The notes under the pieces are model-generated. The model did no database searches, had not been told where the DNA came from, and saw nothing but the letters and a program-made list of their open reading frames with translations. DNA of 64,000 bases from Arthrobacter alpinus. Its GTDB lineage: Bacteria; Actinomycetota; Actinomycetes; Actinomycetales; Micrococcaceae. Below, in pieces: positions 9,944 through 18,446 of the stretch (positions are counted from its first letter, which is position 1; each line of letters starts with the position of its first letter). A program made the translations under genes and the position numbers. The DNA is taken from contig NZ_CP013200.1 in assembly GCF_001445575.1 (NCBI RefSeq), forward strand, positions 806,001-870,000, written 5' to 3'.

Positions 9944-11253
9944 ACAAACGCTTTCCCTTCCCCTCGATAGGTGAGCGCTCTGCCCACCCTTTGGCCGCCG
10001 TCGAGAATTTCCAAGGCGTCAACATGCTCACAGACCTCTCCGGACTTGGCATGCCGGAACCAGACTTTGTCACCTAGGGCCAAGGTGCTGGCCGCAGTCC
10101 CGCGCAGGGGTGTCTGCACCTCACCGGCGCCCTCAGTGGCAATGAGGGACAACCCCGCCGGGTGGACGGCCACGGGGGAGCGGTCGTTTCCGGCGGGGCC
10201 GGAGGCAATCCAGCCGCCGCCCAGAACCGTAACCATGTCAGGTGCCGGGCGTCTCACCACGGGTGCGGCAAATCCGACGGCGTGGGCTGGGGTGAAGCGC
10301 GAATAGCCGTCAAACAGTGTGGGGCCGAATAGCCCTGAACCGGCCGCCAGCTCCGTCACGGAAGGATCGCCGGTGGTCAATTCCAAGCTGCCGGTGCCGC
10401 CGCCGTTGACGAATTCGAGATCGCACACATTGCGCACGGCAGCCACAACGTTGGCACGGCGATGCAGGATCTCGGCCATGGACTGGCGCTGGATCTGCTT
10501 CAGAAGCTGCGACTTGGCTAGATCGGCCACCTTGTTTCCCGAGTGAGGAGTGTCCTGCAGGCCAGCGATTTGGGCCTCATACGCCATGATGCCCGTGAGG
10601 CGGAATAGAGCCGTGTTACCGTGCCGGTAGCCGTTGATGGCCAGCGCCAGTGCGATGGCATCGGTGCCGGTGCGCACAGGGGATCGGTACACGCCGATGT
10701 GTCCAAGAGCGCGCCCGGCCACTGTGGGCCGCCAAGAAGCATCCAGATCCAGACAGAGCCGAATGGGGGAAGCTGGACTGAGGGACGCAAGCGTTGCTGC
10801 CATCCAATCCAGCTGTTCCGAGGAGTCCACCATCAGCGTCACACGGGCGCAGGCCACAGGATCGGTGGCTAGCGCTCGCAGGGCAAGGGGATCGGCCGTG
10901 GGGTAGCCCACCACAATGTCTGTGAAAGCATCCGAGGGATCCGCGGCAAGCCACAGCGCCTCCGGGAGGGTAAACCCCAGCACGCCGGCAAATCCAGGCT
11001 GAGCCAGCACGGCACGCAGAACCTCTTTACTCCGGATGGACTTGCTGGCCACCCGAATAGGCTTACCCGCGGCCCGCCGCAGCAAAGACCCGGCATTGGT
11101 GGACAGCGCCTGCACATCCAAAACGGCCAACGGAGCTGACAATTCTGCACAGGCTGAATCCGCCTCATCCCAGATGGCATCCTGGGCGCCGGAGACCGCA
11201 GCCAGCTCACCGCTGAGGCCGCGCGCCACGGCCGCATCAAGCAGTTTCAACAT
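9940..11253 (-). CDS. Amino acid deaminase/aldolase (D-threonine aldolase-like, PLP)
   Basis: 437-residue fold-III PLP enzyme related to the alanine racemase N-terminal domain and D-threonine aldolase. The Schiff-base lysine is predicted at K71 in IRVASKSIRS. A barrel domain spans about 40-300 and a beta-rich C-terminal domain with WFRHAKSGEVCEHVD carries the expected metal-binding His/Cys. The ATG at 11253 follows AGGAAAGTAGG. It forms a coupled pair with the lactone oxidase. In the family the reaction is retro-aldol cleavage or dehydration of 3-hydroxy D-amino acids; substrate here is not shown. Confidence 0.78.
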   Translation of the reverse strand: MLKLLDAAVARGLSGELAAVSGAQDAIWDEADSACAELSAPLAVLDVQALSTNAGSLLRRAAGKPIRVASKSIRSKEVLRAVLAQPGFAGVLGFTLPEALWLAADPSDAFTDIVVGYPTADPLALRALATDPVACARVTLMVDSSEQLDWMAATLASLSPASPIRLCLDLDASWRPTVAGRALGHIGVYRSPVRTGTDAIALALAINGYRHGNTALFRLTGIMAYEAQIAGLQDTPHSGNKVADLAKSQLLKQIQRQSMAEILHRRANVVAAVRNVCDLEFVNGGGTGSLELTTGDPSVTELAAGSGLFGPTLFDGYSRFTPAHAVGFAAPVVRRPAPDMVTVLGGGWIASGPAGNDRSPVAVHPAGLSLIATEGAGEVQTPLRGTAASTLALGDKVWFRHAKSGEVCEHVDALEILDGGQRVGRALTYRGEGKAFV

Positions 11254-11464
11254 GGACGCCTACTTTCCTACTTGCGAGTAATGTCAACTTTGTCACATGT
11301 GGGGCCGTAGATGAATAGAAGGCAGATGAAGTCATGTTCGGCGCTCGCCGCACAGCAACTTGACGTGCATCACTGAACCCGCAATAGTCACAAGTACAGG
11401 CCGCGACGGTGAGGCATTCGATGTTTTTTGGTCTCTCCGGTACGTACGAACTAGGAGGCGCATC

Positions 11465-12463
11465 ATGTCCAGCCAAGAGCAATCACCCCAAGACGCAGCG
11501 CACGAACCCATCCCCGCACCAACTGGGATTGTGGTGGGAATCGATGGATCCAAGCAGAGTAATTGCGCCTTGATTTGGGCGGCTCGGGAAGCCAAATTGC
11601 GCAAAGTTCCGCTGCATCTGGTCACTGCCTACACCGTGCCCATCTTTGCTGCCTCGGGTCTCGACGGCGGTTACGCAACCGTGGACGACGACGTCATCCG
11701 CCAAGGTGCCGAGGCTGTCCTTCGCGAATCTGCCGCCACGGTGGCCCACCTCGACATTGAGATGGACGCCCGGGTCGAAAACGGCGACGCCGCAGGCGTC
11801 CTTCTGGAACTGAGTGAAACTGCCGAACTGCTAGTCTTTGGCTCGCGCGGCAGGGGTGGTTTCATAGGCAGGCTTTTGGGTAGCGTCAGTTCCGCACTGC
11901 CGGCCCACGCGAAATGCCCCACCGTGACCGTGCCCCTGAGCTGTGCTCCGCGGCTGGAGGCGGGCCCTGGGAAGTCCGGCGTTGAGATTGAAAAAGTCGT
12001 CACTGTGGGCGTGGATGGTTCAGATCAGGCCCGCTATGCAGTTCTTGTGGCAGCCGAACAGGCGCAGCGAGCTGGCTGCTCCCTGCGGATCATCTGCGCT
12101 GTCCAGCCCTACACCGGATCGCTGGCCTGGTTGCCTGCGCCGGTGGATCGCGAGGCGCTGTTTGCTGAGATCCGGCTCCAGCTTGATGCCGGTGAAAAAT
12201 GGCTGCGCAACCACTTCCCGAAACTGCCCATTGAGGTCCAGTTGCTGGAGGGGTCCGCCGTCGAAGAACTCGTCAAGGCTACCGAAACCACGGAACTTGT
12301 GGTCATGGGAACTCGTGGCCGGGGCGGTTTCGCGGGCATGATGCTCGGCTCCACCACCGACGGCGTACGGCACCATGCCAAGGGCCCCATCATGGTGGTC
12401 CGGGACAGGGAAGATCCCCGTCAGGATGACCGATCTGCCTTTGGTCCGCTGCTGCAGGCTTGA
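11465..12463 (+). CDS. Tandem universal stress protein
   Basis: 332 residues with two UspA domains, roughly 18-160 and 178-322. Each keeps the ATP-binding pattern of the nucleotide-binding subfamily: GSRGRGGFIGRLLGS in the first and GTRGRGGFAGMMLGS in the second. Cytosolic; two-domain Usps are common in actinobacteria and linked to hypoxia, stationary phase or stress, though exact roles differ. The ATG at 11465 has a consensus AGGAGG 6 nt upstream, so upstream in-frame starts are disfavoured. Monocistronic, ended by a large hairpin. Confidence 0.93.
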   Translation: MSSQEQSPQDAAHEPIPAPTGIVVGIDGSKQSNCALIWAAREAKLRKVPLHLVTAYTVPIFAASGLDGGYATVDDDVIRQGAEAVLRESAATVAHLDIEMDARVENGDAAGVLLELSETAELLVFGSRGRGGFIGRLLGSVSSALPAHAKCPTVTVPLSCAPRLEAGPGKSGVEIEKVVTVGVDGSDQARYAVLVAAEQAQRAGCSLRIICAVQPYTGSLAWLPAPVDREALFAEIRLQLDAGEKWLRNHFPKLPIEVQLLEGSAVEELVKATETTELVVMGTRGRGGFAGMMLGSTTDGVRHHAKGPIMVVRDREDPRQDDRSAFGPLLQA

Positions 12464-12482
12464 GCCGCCGGTAGATCCTGGT

Positions 12483-12538
12483 AATGCCGTGAGCCGTGGT
12501 CCTCTCCTCTGCGGGAGAGCACCACGGCTCACGGCATT
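12483..12538. terminator. Long bidirectional hairpin
   Basis: Arms of 18 bp (12483-12500 and 12521-12538) pair perfectly, and an inner stem CTCTCC/GGAGAG extends it. It lies between the universal stress gene (+) and the NlpC/P60 gene (-). AATG/CATT ends supply only short T tracts, so termination on both strands is plausible but not of the strongest kind. Confidence 0.75.
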
Positions 12539-12555
12539 TGTGCGGGCTAGCTGCG

Positions 12556-14073
12556 TCAGTACCTAGCTGCGTAGGGGTACAGCGTCATGTAGTTGGGGAC
12601 CATGTCCGACAACCGTGTGACGGCCACGGGCTGGCTTTCATTCAGCGCCTGGACCACCTGGCCATTGCCAATGTAAATGGCGACGTGGCTGAATCGGCCA
12701 TTGCCGTCTTCGTTGAAGACCAGCAGGTCACCGTATTGCATCTGGGACAGTGGCACCCGGAGCGGAGCGGCCCAGAACTGGTCCGAGCCCTGGCGCGGAA
12801 CTGACTTTCCGGCAGCGGCAAAGGCCTGCTGGACTAGGCCGGAACAGTCAAAGGCGTTGGGTCCGTTGCCGCCCCATTGATACCGGCTGCCAATCTTGGA
12901 CATGGCGTAGTTGACCATGACCTTGGTGTAGCTACCCGACGGTGCAACGGGTGGCTTGATCACTGGCGGCTTGGGAGGTACCACCGGTTTCGGCGCTGGT
13001 GCTGGCGCTGGTGCCGGTGCGACAGGAGGTTGGGGAGTCTGAACGACCGGTGGTTTTGGAGCTTGCGTGACAGGAGGCTTCGGCAGCTGCGGCGCGGGGC
13101 TCACCGGCTTCGGTGCGGGGCTCACCGGCTTTGGCGCCGGTGCTGCTGGAGCCTTAGGAACTGCGGGAATCACGGCCGGCGTGGTGTCGGTTGCCGGGGG
13201 CTGCACTGGTGCCGGCGCATCCTTGGACGCTGCAATCTGCTCCTTGAGCGCCTCGTCGCGGGCTTTCTGGGCCAGGGCGTCAACCCTAGCGCCTTCCAAG
13301 GCCACGGTGGTGTTGTGCAAACTCGCCAACCGCTGCAACAAGACATCGCGTTGAGATTGGTTGTCAGCCACTACGGTGGCCTGAGCATCGGCCGCGCTTT
13401 GGGCCAAAGCCCGGGAGGACTCGGCCGTTTCCGTGGCCTCCTTGGCGGCGGTGCTTGCAGCCAGTGCTTGAGCATCCAGTGCTGCCGAGGTTGAGGCAGC
13501 GGACTCGGCCGAGGCGAAGGTATTGGCCCGATTGGAACTCAGAGCCATGAGGGTGGACGCCTTGTATAGGGCATCATCGCTGTCTTCGCTGGTGACCAGT
13601 GTCTGAACACTCAGTCCCATCCCGCCGGACTTGTATAGATCACCAGCCAACTGCCCCAACGCCGTCTTGGCCTCTGAATTAGCGGTACGGGCAGCGTCCG
13701 ATTTTGCTTTCGTTGTTTCCGCTTCGGCTTGGCGCTGCGACAACACCACCAGAGCCTCTGTGTAGGCATCGCTGGCGCCCAACGCGGCCATGCTGGTGGC
13801 CTGCAGACGGTCATTTGCAGAGCTGAGGATGGCTTCCAGTTCGGAGGCCGCTGCGGCTGTGGCTGCTTCGGAGGTCTTGGCCTTGGCGATCTCGTCTTCA
13901 CTCGGGATGGCGGGAAGGTGGGGAAGCGGGGCGAACTTTTGGAACGCCGTCGAACTTAATGCACTTGTGCTAAATGCCTGTGGGGAGGCCGTAGCGGGGG
14001 AGAGCAGGGCGGCAGAAGCCAAAGTGACACAAGCCAAAGTGGCGGTGCCACGAACCAAAAAGCGCATACTCAT
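12556..14073 (-). CDS. Secreted NlpC/P60 peptidoglycan endopeptidase (RipA-like)
   Basis: 505 residues. Signal peptide (~1-30), an Ala-rich coiled coil (~60-260) with heptad-like AAA/SAD repeats, a long Pro-rich linker (~270-375), then the NlpC/P60 domain (~385-505). Catalytic Cys410 lies in FDCSGL and His463 in SHVAIYIGNG. Such proteins cleave D-Glu-mDAP/Lys peptide bonds during daughter-cell separation; the coiled coil probably keeps the enzyme inactive or binds a partner such as FtsEX. The ATG at 14073 follows GAGG. A pairing leader lies just upstream. Confidence 0.92.
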   Translation of the reverse strand: MSMRFLVRGTATLACVTLASAALLSPATASPQAFSTSALSSTAFQKFAPLPHLPAIPSEDEIAKAKTSEAATAAAASELEAILSSANDRLQATSMAALGASDAYTEALVVLSQRQAEAETTKAKSDAARTANSEAKTALGQLAGDLYKSGGMGLSVQTLVTSEDSDDALYKASTLMALSSNRANTFASAESAASTSAALDAQALAASTAAKEATETAESSRALAQSAADAQATVVADNQSQRDVLLQRLASLHNTTVALEGARVDALAQKARDEALKEQIAASKDAPAPVQPPATDTTPAVIPAVPKAPAAPAPKPVSPAPKPVSPAPQLPKPPVTQAPKPPVVQTPQPPVAPAPAPAPAPKPVVPPKPPVIKPPVAPSGSYTKVMVNYAMSKIGSRYQWGGNGPNAFDCSGLVQQAFAAAGKSVPRQGSDQFWAAPLRVPLSQMQYGDLLVFNEDGNGRFSHVAIYIGNGQVVQALNESQPVAVTRLSDMVPNYMTLYPYAARY

Positions 14074-14098
14074 CCAGAAGCCTCACTGCAGGTCGGGT

Positions 14099-14160
14099 GG
14101 TAAATGCTGTAGCTCACTAAGAGCGCAAGCCGGAGGCTGTTGACTCACGGCGCATTTACC
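14099..14160 (-). promoter_or_regulatory. Structured 5' leader of the NlpC/P60 gene
   Basis: In the minus-strand transcript GGTAAATGC (14160-14152) can pair exactly with GCATTTACC (14107-14099), enclosing a smaller AGCC-GGA-GGCT hairpin, 25 nt before the start codon. Actinobacterial cell-wall hydrolase genes often have c-di-AMP riboswitches in this position, but I cannot match the ydaO consensus here, so this is only a candidate structured leader. Confidence 0.35.
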
Positions 14161-14240
14161 CAGCTATCCAGACCCTACGGCCCCGCAGAATGCTTTGGCA
14201 ACACGAAAAACACCAGTCACATAAACCACAACAGTGTCAT

Positions 14241-14648
14241 TTAGCCCCAGCCGAGCTCGTGTAGCCGCTCGTCGCTGATGCCGAAGTGGTGGGCAATCTC
14301 GTGAACCACTGTCACGGTGACCTCATGAATGACCTCATCGCGGCTGCGGCAGATATCCAGAATGGGCTGGCGAAAAATGGTGATGCGGTCAGGCAGGGAG
14401 CCGGCGTCCCACCAGGAATCACGCTCGGTTAGTGGAGTCCCCTCATAGAGGCCAAGCAGGACGGTATCCGGATGTTCGCCAGGGGCCGGCTCGTAATCGT
14501 CGGCGATAAAGATGGCCACATTGTCCATTTCAGCGCGGACGCGTGCGGGGATCTGCGTCAGTGCCGCTTGTACGGCAGCATCGAATTCCTCCTCGCCCAT
14601 GCTGAATGGGGCGAAGGATGGGATGCCAGACAGGGGGTTGTGATGCAT
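14241..14648 (-). CDS. Minimal zincin metallopeptidase-like protein (Zincin_1 family)
   Basis: 135 residues with the zinc-binding motif HEIAHHFGISD near the C terminus (HExxHxxGxxD), characteristic of the small actinobacterial family PF06262. No signal peptide, so probably cytosolic. Other family features are the ...FARGRLVIV-like absence of any propeptide and a conserved RITIFRQPI segment before the active site. Substrate and proteolytic activity are unproven in the family. A box TAGGAT ends 6 nt upstream of the ATG, suggesting a leaderless message. Confidence 0.85.
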   Translation of the reverse strand: MHHNPLSGIPSFAPFSMGEEEFDAAVQAALTQIPARVRAEMDNVAIFIADDYEPAPGEHPDTVLLGLYEGTPLTERDSWWDAGSLPDRITIFRQPILDICRSRDEVIHEVTVTVVHEIAHHFGISDERLHELGWG

Positions 14649-14766
14649 GACTCAATCCTAGTTCAACTATCGCGAAAACACGGGGTTTTTGGGTTCCGGG
14701 GAGGCGCCCCCAGGGGTCAAAGAGGGCTGTTTTTAGCCAGTCCGAGCCGCTTGGCGGATCCTCGTT

Positions 14767-14795
14767 TTGTGTTCTGGGCAAATAGGCCCTATAGT
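14767..14795 (+). promoter_or_regulatory. Sigma70-type promoter of the tRNA cluster
   Basis: TTGTGT (14767-14772) and TATAGT (14790-14795) are separated by 17 bp, close to consensus, about 60 bp before tRNA-Glu. This is the best-looking housekeeping promoter in the window. Confidence 0.65.
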
Positions 14796-14856
14796 TTTTG
14801 GAGTCCACTTGGAACCGAGGCGCTGGAAACGACGCCGAGGCAAAAAGGATGACTAG

Positions 14857-14929
14857 GCCCCCATCGTCTAGCGGCCTAGGACACCGCCCTTTCACGGCGG
14901 CGGCACGGGTTCGAATCCCGTTGGGGGTA
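14857..14929 (+). tRNA. tRNA-Glu (UUC)
   Basis: 73-nt cloverleaf with acceptor GCCCCCA/TGGGGGT, T-arm GGGTTCGAATCCC and anticodon TTC in CCGCCCTTTCACGGCGG. The 3' CCA is not encoded. First of three tRNA genes in a row. Confidence 0.96.
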
Positions 14930-15027
14930 CTTGCGAGTGAGTGGTAAACCGGATGAAAAAATGCTGGTACGCTATTACTCGTGAAAATCACGCAAACGTG
15001 TGAGAGAAATAAAAGCAGTAAATGTAT

Positions 15028-15101
15028 GGCCCTGTAGCGCAGTTGGTTAGCGCGCCGCCCTGTCACGGCGGAGGTCGCGGGTTCGAGTCCCGTCAGGGTC
15101 G
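15028..15101 (+). tRNA. tRNA-Asp (GUC)
   Basis: 74-nt cloverleaf: acceptor GGCCCTG/CAGGGTC, T-arm GGGTTCGAGTCCC, anticodon GTC in CGCCCTGTCACGGCG. CCA is not encoded. It lies 98 bp after tRNA-Glu, probably on the same transcript. Confidence 0.96.
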
Positions 15102-15158
15102 CTATGGTTTTCTTGGATGGTTCAAGAAGATCTGGTGACGATATTTTCAGATCACCAA

Positions 15159-15234
15159 GGCTCTGTAGCTCAGTTGGTAGAGCGTTCGACTGAAAATCGA
15201 AAGGTCACCGGATCGACGCCGGTCGGAGCCACCA
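15159..15234 (+). tRNA. tRNA-Phe (GAA)
   Basis: 76 nt including an encoded CCA end, unlike the two preceding tRNAs. Acceptor GGCTCTG/CGGAGCC (one G-U pair), anticodon GAA in CGACTGAAAATCG; the T-loop reads GATCGAC. A terminator begins 2 nt later. Confidence 0.96.
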
Positions 15235-15236
15235 GC

Positions 15237-15270
15237 AAGACCCCTTAGAAATAAGGGGTCTTTCTTGTTT
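15237..15270 (+). terminator. Terminator of the tRNA cluster
   Basis: Stem AAGACCCCTTA/TAAGGGGTCTT with loop GAAA is followed by TTCTTGTTTT immediately after tRNA-Phe. Confidence 0.9.
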
Positions 15271-15453
15271 TAAGCGTTCTGCTCATTCATAATCCGGTCC
15301 AGCTCAACTTCGGACTGACTTCGCAATGCCAACGCCCATGCCAATGACAACGATATCGCCGCCGTCAGCAGAGCAGCATGATGTCCTGTGTCACAATGAC
15401 CATGAGAAGTTCGGAAGCGCTCCGCCAATGGCGGAAGAAACTTAGGGGTCCTC

Positions 15454-15957
15454 GTGCAGATGACAAAAACCATGCGGAGATTGTTCGGCTTGCTGGCAGC
15501 TTTGCTCCTGACGTCCATGGTGAGTACCGGTTGCTCCTTGATCCCGGACGCTGGCAGTTCAGGAGGGGGCTCCTCGACCAGCCAAACCAGTGACGCGCAG
15601 GATCAGCAGCGAGACCCGGTTCCGTCCGAGGGAGCCGCTGGTGGCTTAGTTCCTGATCTGGGCGGGCTGACAGGTAATGCCGAGGCATGTCTGAGTGTCA
15701 CGGCGGTGGTCTTGGCAGGCAGCACCTTGGCGCTCCTGTCCAAGTTCGATTCAGGCGGTGAAAACACCCGGAAGCTGGCCGATCAGGTGAAAGAGTCCAT
15801 GAAGAAGGTCCCGGCTGAGCTCAAGGGAGATCTGGAAAACCTTTTGAAGGTTGTCAATGAGACTGCTGTGGACGGCAAGGCGTTCGATGAAAACAAGTTC
15901 AAAACGGCCATGGAGCCTATTGGCGCATGGGTTGATAAGAATTGCGGCGGCCAGTAA
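15454..15957 (+). CDS. Predicted lipoprotein of unknown function
   Basis: 167 residues. An N-terminal basic and hydrophobic segment ends in a lipobox (STGC), so the protein should be lipid-anchored outside the membrane. A Gly/Ser/Gln-rich tether is followed by a helical domain from about residue 65 with two Cys (EACLSV and KNCGGQ at the extreme C terminus) that could form a disulphide. GTG at 15454 or ATG at 15460 could start it; AGGGG lies upstream of both. I do not recognise a family. It precedes the envelope-stress cluster by ~100 bp and may be functionally related. Confidence 0.7.
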   Translation: MQMTKTMRRLFGLLAALLLTSMVSTGCSLIPDAGSSGGGSSTSQTSDAQDQQRDPVPSEGAAGGLVPDLGGLTGNAEACLSVTAVVLAGSTLALLSKFDSGGENTRKLADQVKESMKKVPAELKGDLENLLKVVNETAVDGKAFDENKFKTAMEPIGAWVDKNCGGQ

Positions 15958-16065
15958 CGGCAGAGGTTTTCTGTACTGCAGCTAGCCGAGGTGGGGGCCC
16001 GCGGCGTTGCCCCCCAACTTTTCGGTGAATAGGCTTACCGTAAAGGAAACAGAAAGGGCGCGTTG

Positions 16066-16605
16066 ATGGACTCGCACGACTTAGCAACAGGTAATTCTGC
16101 TCCCACCAACCTCACCGTAGGCGAAGGACGAACAGTCATTGCCGAAACGGCTGTGGCCAAGGTGGTTGGCATTGCAGCCCGCAGCGTACCGGGCGTGCAT
16201 GCGCTCGGTTCGGGTGCTTCACGTTCCATTGGAGCCATCCGCGAAGTGGTGGGCGCTACCGATCTCACCCAGGGCGTCAGGGTTGAAGTTGGCGAGTCCC
16301 AAGTGGCCGTCGATCTGGTGCTGATGGCCGAATACGGTTACCCGCTCCAAACGCTGGCCAATACGGTTCGGGCAACGGTCTACACGGCAGTGGAGGAACT
16401 GGTAGGCCGCGATGTCATTGAGGTGAACATTGAAATTACGGATGTGTTCATCCCATCCGCTGACGCGGAAAAGCCTGCCCCCAAATCCCGGCTTTCGGAC
16501 CGTTTGAGTAGTGCAAAGTCTGCAGCAACCCCAACAGCAACCCCAACAGCTGCCGCGACGCCGGCTCATAGCATCGCGTCAACAGAAACAGAGGAACAAC
16601 TGTGA
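16066..16605 (+). CDS. Asp23/Gls24 family envelope stress protein
   Basis: 179 residues. The Asp23 domain covers about 15-130 (GRTVIAETAVAKVVGIAARSVPGVH, then VEVGESQVAVDLVLMAEYGYPL and VEELVGRDVIEVNIEITDVF). The tail is Ala/Thr/Pro-rich with repeated ATPTATPT and probably disordered. Cytosolic; in Staphylococcus Asp23 is held at the membrane by AmaP, and an AmaP-like gene ends this cluster. The ATG at 16066 is preceded by AAAGGG at 7 nt. First of five genes joined by 4-bp overlaps, so a single coupled operon. Confidence 0.9.
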   Translation: MDSHDLATGNSAPTNLTVGEGRTVIAETAVAKVVGIAARSVPGVHALGSGASRSIGAIREVVGATDLTQGVRVEVGESQVAVDLVLMAEYGYPLQTLANTVRATVYTAVEELVGRDVIEVNIEITDVFIPSADAEKPAPKSRLSDRLSSAKSAATPTATPTAAATPAHSIASTETEEQL

Positions 16606-16793
16606 ATCTCAGTGTTGTTTGTGCAGCATTTGGTGCGTTCCTGGCATTCATGGCCTTCGCCTTTGGCTTCTGGGGCTTTATTATCAGCGCACTCTTCATC
16701 GCTGTGGGCGCCTTTGTAGGCCGAGCCGCCAGCGGAAAACTTGATTGGCGCGGTGCTCTTGATGCGCTCACGGGCCGCCGCTCGTCGTCGTGA
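16602..16793 (+). CDS. Small two-helix membrane protein of the Asp23 cluster (DUF2273-like)
   Basis: 63 residues: two hydrophobic stretches (VCAAFGAFLAFMAFAFGFWG and IISALFIAVGAFVG) joined by almost no loop, then a basic tail. This size and arrangement match the small DUF2273 proteins encoded next to asp23 and amaP in Gram-positives. GTG start overlapping the previous stop (GTGA). Confidence 0.8.
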   Translation: MNLSVVCAAFGAFLAFMAFAFGFWGFIISALFIAVGAFVGRAASGKLDWRGALDALTGRRSSS

Positions 16794-17164
16794 GTGAGGA
16801 ACTGGTGCCCGCACGCGATCTTGCCGGCCACAACCGCATCAGCACGCAGGCGCTGAGCTCGGTTGCGAAGGCTGCGGCGGCGCAGATTCTGGCCGTCCCT
16901 CCCACCCAAGTGCGGGTCAGCTGGAATGACGACGACGGATTCTTGGCTTTATCTATTTCCTCGCCCATGGGCGCCCCACCCTTGAGTGCGGTCAGCCGGG
17001 ATCCCGATCGGCTCAAGCAGGTCGGGGGCAGTGTCCTCGCCCGTGCAACGGCAGCCAAAGCCAGTATCCTGACGCAGGTTGAACACCTGAGCGGCTCGCG
17101 CCTGAGCCGCGTTGACGTCCGGATTTCTGGGCTGCTGGTGCGCGAAGAGGGGAGGGTTTTGTGA
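16790..17164 (+). CDS. Second, divergent Asp23-like cytosolic protein
   Basis: 124 residues with no signal or membrane segment. The pattern of an early helix (ALSSVAKAAAAQILAVPPTQVRVSW), a central strand pair and a late VDVRISGLLV strand resembles a divergent Asp23/Gls24 domain, but similarity by eye is weak. Starts with GTG overlapping the previous stop and overlaps the next gene by 4 bp, so stoichiometric expression with its neighbours is likely. Confidence 0.7.
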   Translation: MSEELVPARDLAGHNRISTQALSSVAKAAAAQILAVPPTQVRVSWNDDDGFLALSISSPMGAPPLSAVSRDPDRLKQVGGSVLARATAAKASILTQVEHLSGSRLSRVDVRISGLLVREEGRVL

Positions 17165-17760
17165 GCGGCCCGACTCAAGAACGTCCGCAGGACTTGGACC
17201 GGCACATTCTGCGCCGGGAGACGCATTCTGCCCGGTCCGGTGCCGCGGTCATTGCCGCCTTTGTGGTGGCCGTTGCCGCCCTATACTTCATGCTGGAGTC
17301 GATGCTGGCCGCCTTGGGTCAGCCCACGTGGCTTGCCAGTCCCGGAATGATGTTGCAATGGATTGCCGATCTCCCCGGCGATACCCCGCGGGCGCTTCTG
17401 GCCGCAGCCGGGGTGCTGCTGGCCCTTTTTGGTCTGATCTTCTTGTGCCACGGGATCCTGCCTGGCCGGCGTGCTCGGCACATAATCAGTCATCCTCGAG
17501 TTGCCATAGTGGTGGACGATGAAGTGGTTGCCTCTGCTCTCGCCAAAACTGCGCGTGTTGCCGCCGGGGTGACCCGAGAACAGGTCATGGTGGTAGTTTC
17601 TGCCCGCCAGGTGCAGGTCAATGTGCGGCCCACCTCCGGGATTCCCTTGTCTGAATCGCAGATCCAAGGCGCTGTGGAGGCGCAGGTGGCTGACATGGGC
17701 TTGAACCCCGTGCCGTCCGTGAGCGTAAAACTAGCTGACAGTGGGGTGATTGGCGTATGA
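17161..17760 (+). CDS. Membrane protein of the Asp23 cluster (DUF6286-like)
   Basis: 199 residues with two predicted transmembrane helices (about 23-42 and 76-97), followed by a cytosolic domain (~110-199) with VVASALAKTARVAAGVTREQV and VQVNVRPTSGIPL. The helix-helix-domain layout is that of the actinobacterial relatives of AmaP. GTG start overlapping upstream, and the stop overlaps the next ATG. Probably anchors Asp23-like proteins at the membrane. Confidence 0.75.
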   Translation: MSGPTQERPQDLDRHILRRETHSARSGAAVIAAFVVAVAALYFMLESMLAALGQPTWLASPGMMLQWIADLPGDTPRALLAAAGVLLALFGLIFLCHGILPGRRARHIISHPRVAIVVDDEVVASALAKTARVAAGVTREQVMVVVSARQVQVNVRPTSGIPLSESQIQGAVEAQVADMGLNPVPSVSVKLADSGVIGV

Positions 17761-18377
17761 ACGGCACACCGAGAGCCCTCAATAGGTTCCTGCTGAGCGT
17801 GATTGGGCTGGTCTTGCTCGTTGCAGGGGCGGGAGCGGGCGTTCTTGCCGTGAGCCCCGCTGCGGCCCGCTGGTGGCAGGGTTACGCGCAGGCGCAGCTG
17901 GACTGGTTGCTGGACGTGGAGGCTCACACGCGGCTGCTGCTGACCTCCCAGAGTTGGATTTGGCTGGCCGTGGCGGTGTTCTTCCTGCTGGTGGCGATCG
18001 TGATGATTTCTTGGATTGGCAATCAGGGCAAGGGGCGGGCCAGCACGTTGCTGGACTATCAAGGAAACGCGGACGACGACGGAGCCGCCGGAGCGGTTAA
18101 GCTCAGTTGCGCTGTGGCCGAGCATGCCCTCAAGAGTGCGCTGATGGAGCGCACTGACCTTGTGGGCGTCACTGTGACAAGTTATGACTTCCGGCGACAG
18201 ACGGCTATCAAGGTACGGGTTTTGCCCCGCCAAGGAGTCTCACCCCACAAGGTGGCCGGTGAGATCGCGGATCTGGTTGCGGCGTTGGATGAGCTGCTGG
18301 GCTTTGAAATTCCGGTTCTCCTGAGCATTGGAAGCGGTGCGAGGTCACGGTTCACCAAAGCTGAACGAGTCCGCTAG
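17757..18377 (+). CDS. Alkaline-shock membrane anchor-like protein (AmaP family)
   Basis: 206 residues. Two transmembrane helices (about 10-33 and 65-86) flank an amphipathic extracytoplasmic loop; the cytosolic part (~95-206) contains VKLSCAVAEHALKSALMERTDLVGVTVTSYD and IKVRVLPRQGVSPHKV. This is the layout of AmaP, which tethers Asp23 to the membrane in Staphylococcus; the functional transfer to this organism is inference. Last gene of the five-gene coupled operon. Confidence 0.8.
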   Translation: MNGTPRALNRFLLSVIGLVLLVAGAGAGVLAVSPAAARWWQGYAQAQLDWLLDVEAHTRLLLTSQSWIWLAVAVFFLLVAIVMISWIGNQGKGRASTLLDYQGNADDDGAAGAVKLSCAVAEHALKSALMERTDLVGVTVTSYDFRRQTAIKVRVLPRQGVSPHKVAGEIADLVAALDELLGFEIPVLLSIGSGARSRFTKAERVR

Positions 18378-18446
18378 TCTCGTTTCATCATTACCCCTGA
18401 GAATTGCTCGCTTGGGGGCCCATAGCAAAGCATTAAGGAAGGCATC

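Noticed and set aside
14074..14240. c-di-AMP (ydaO) riboswitch before the NlpC/P60 gene
   Set aside because: The conserved core segments of that class could not be found; only a generic stem remains.
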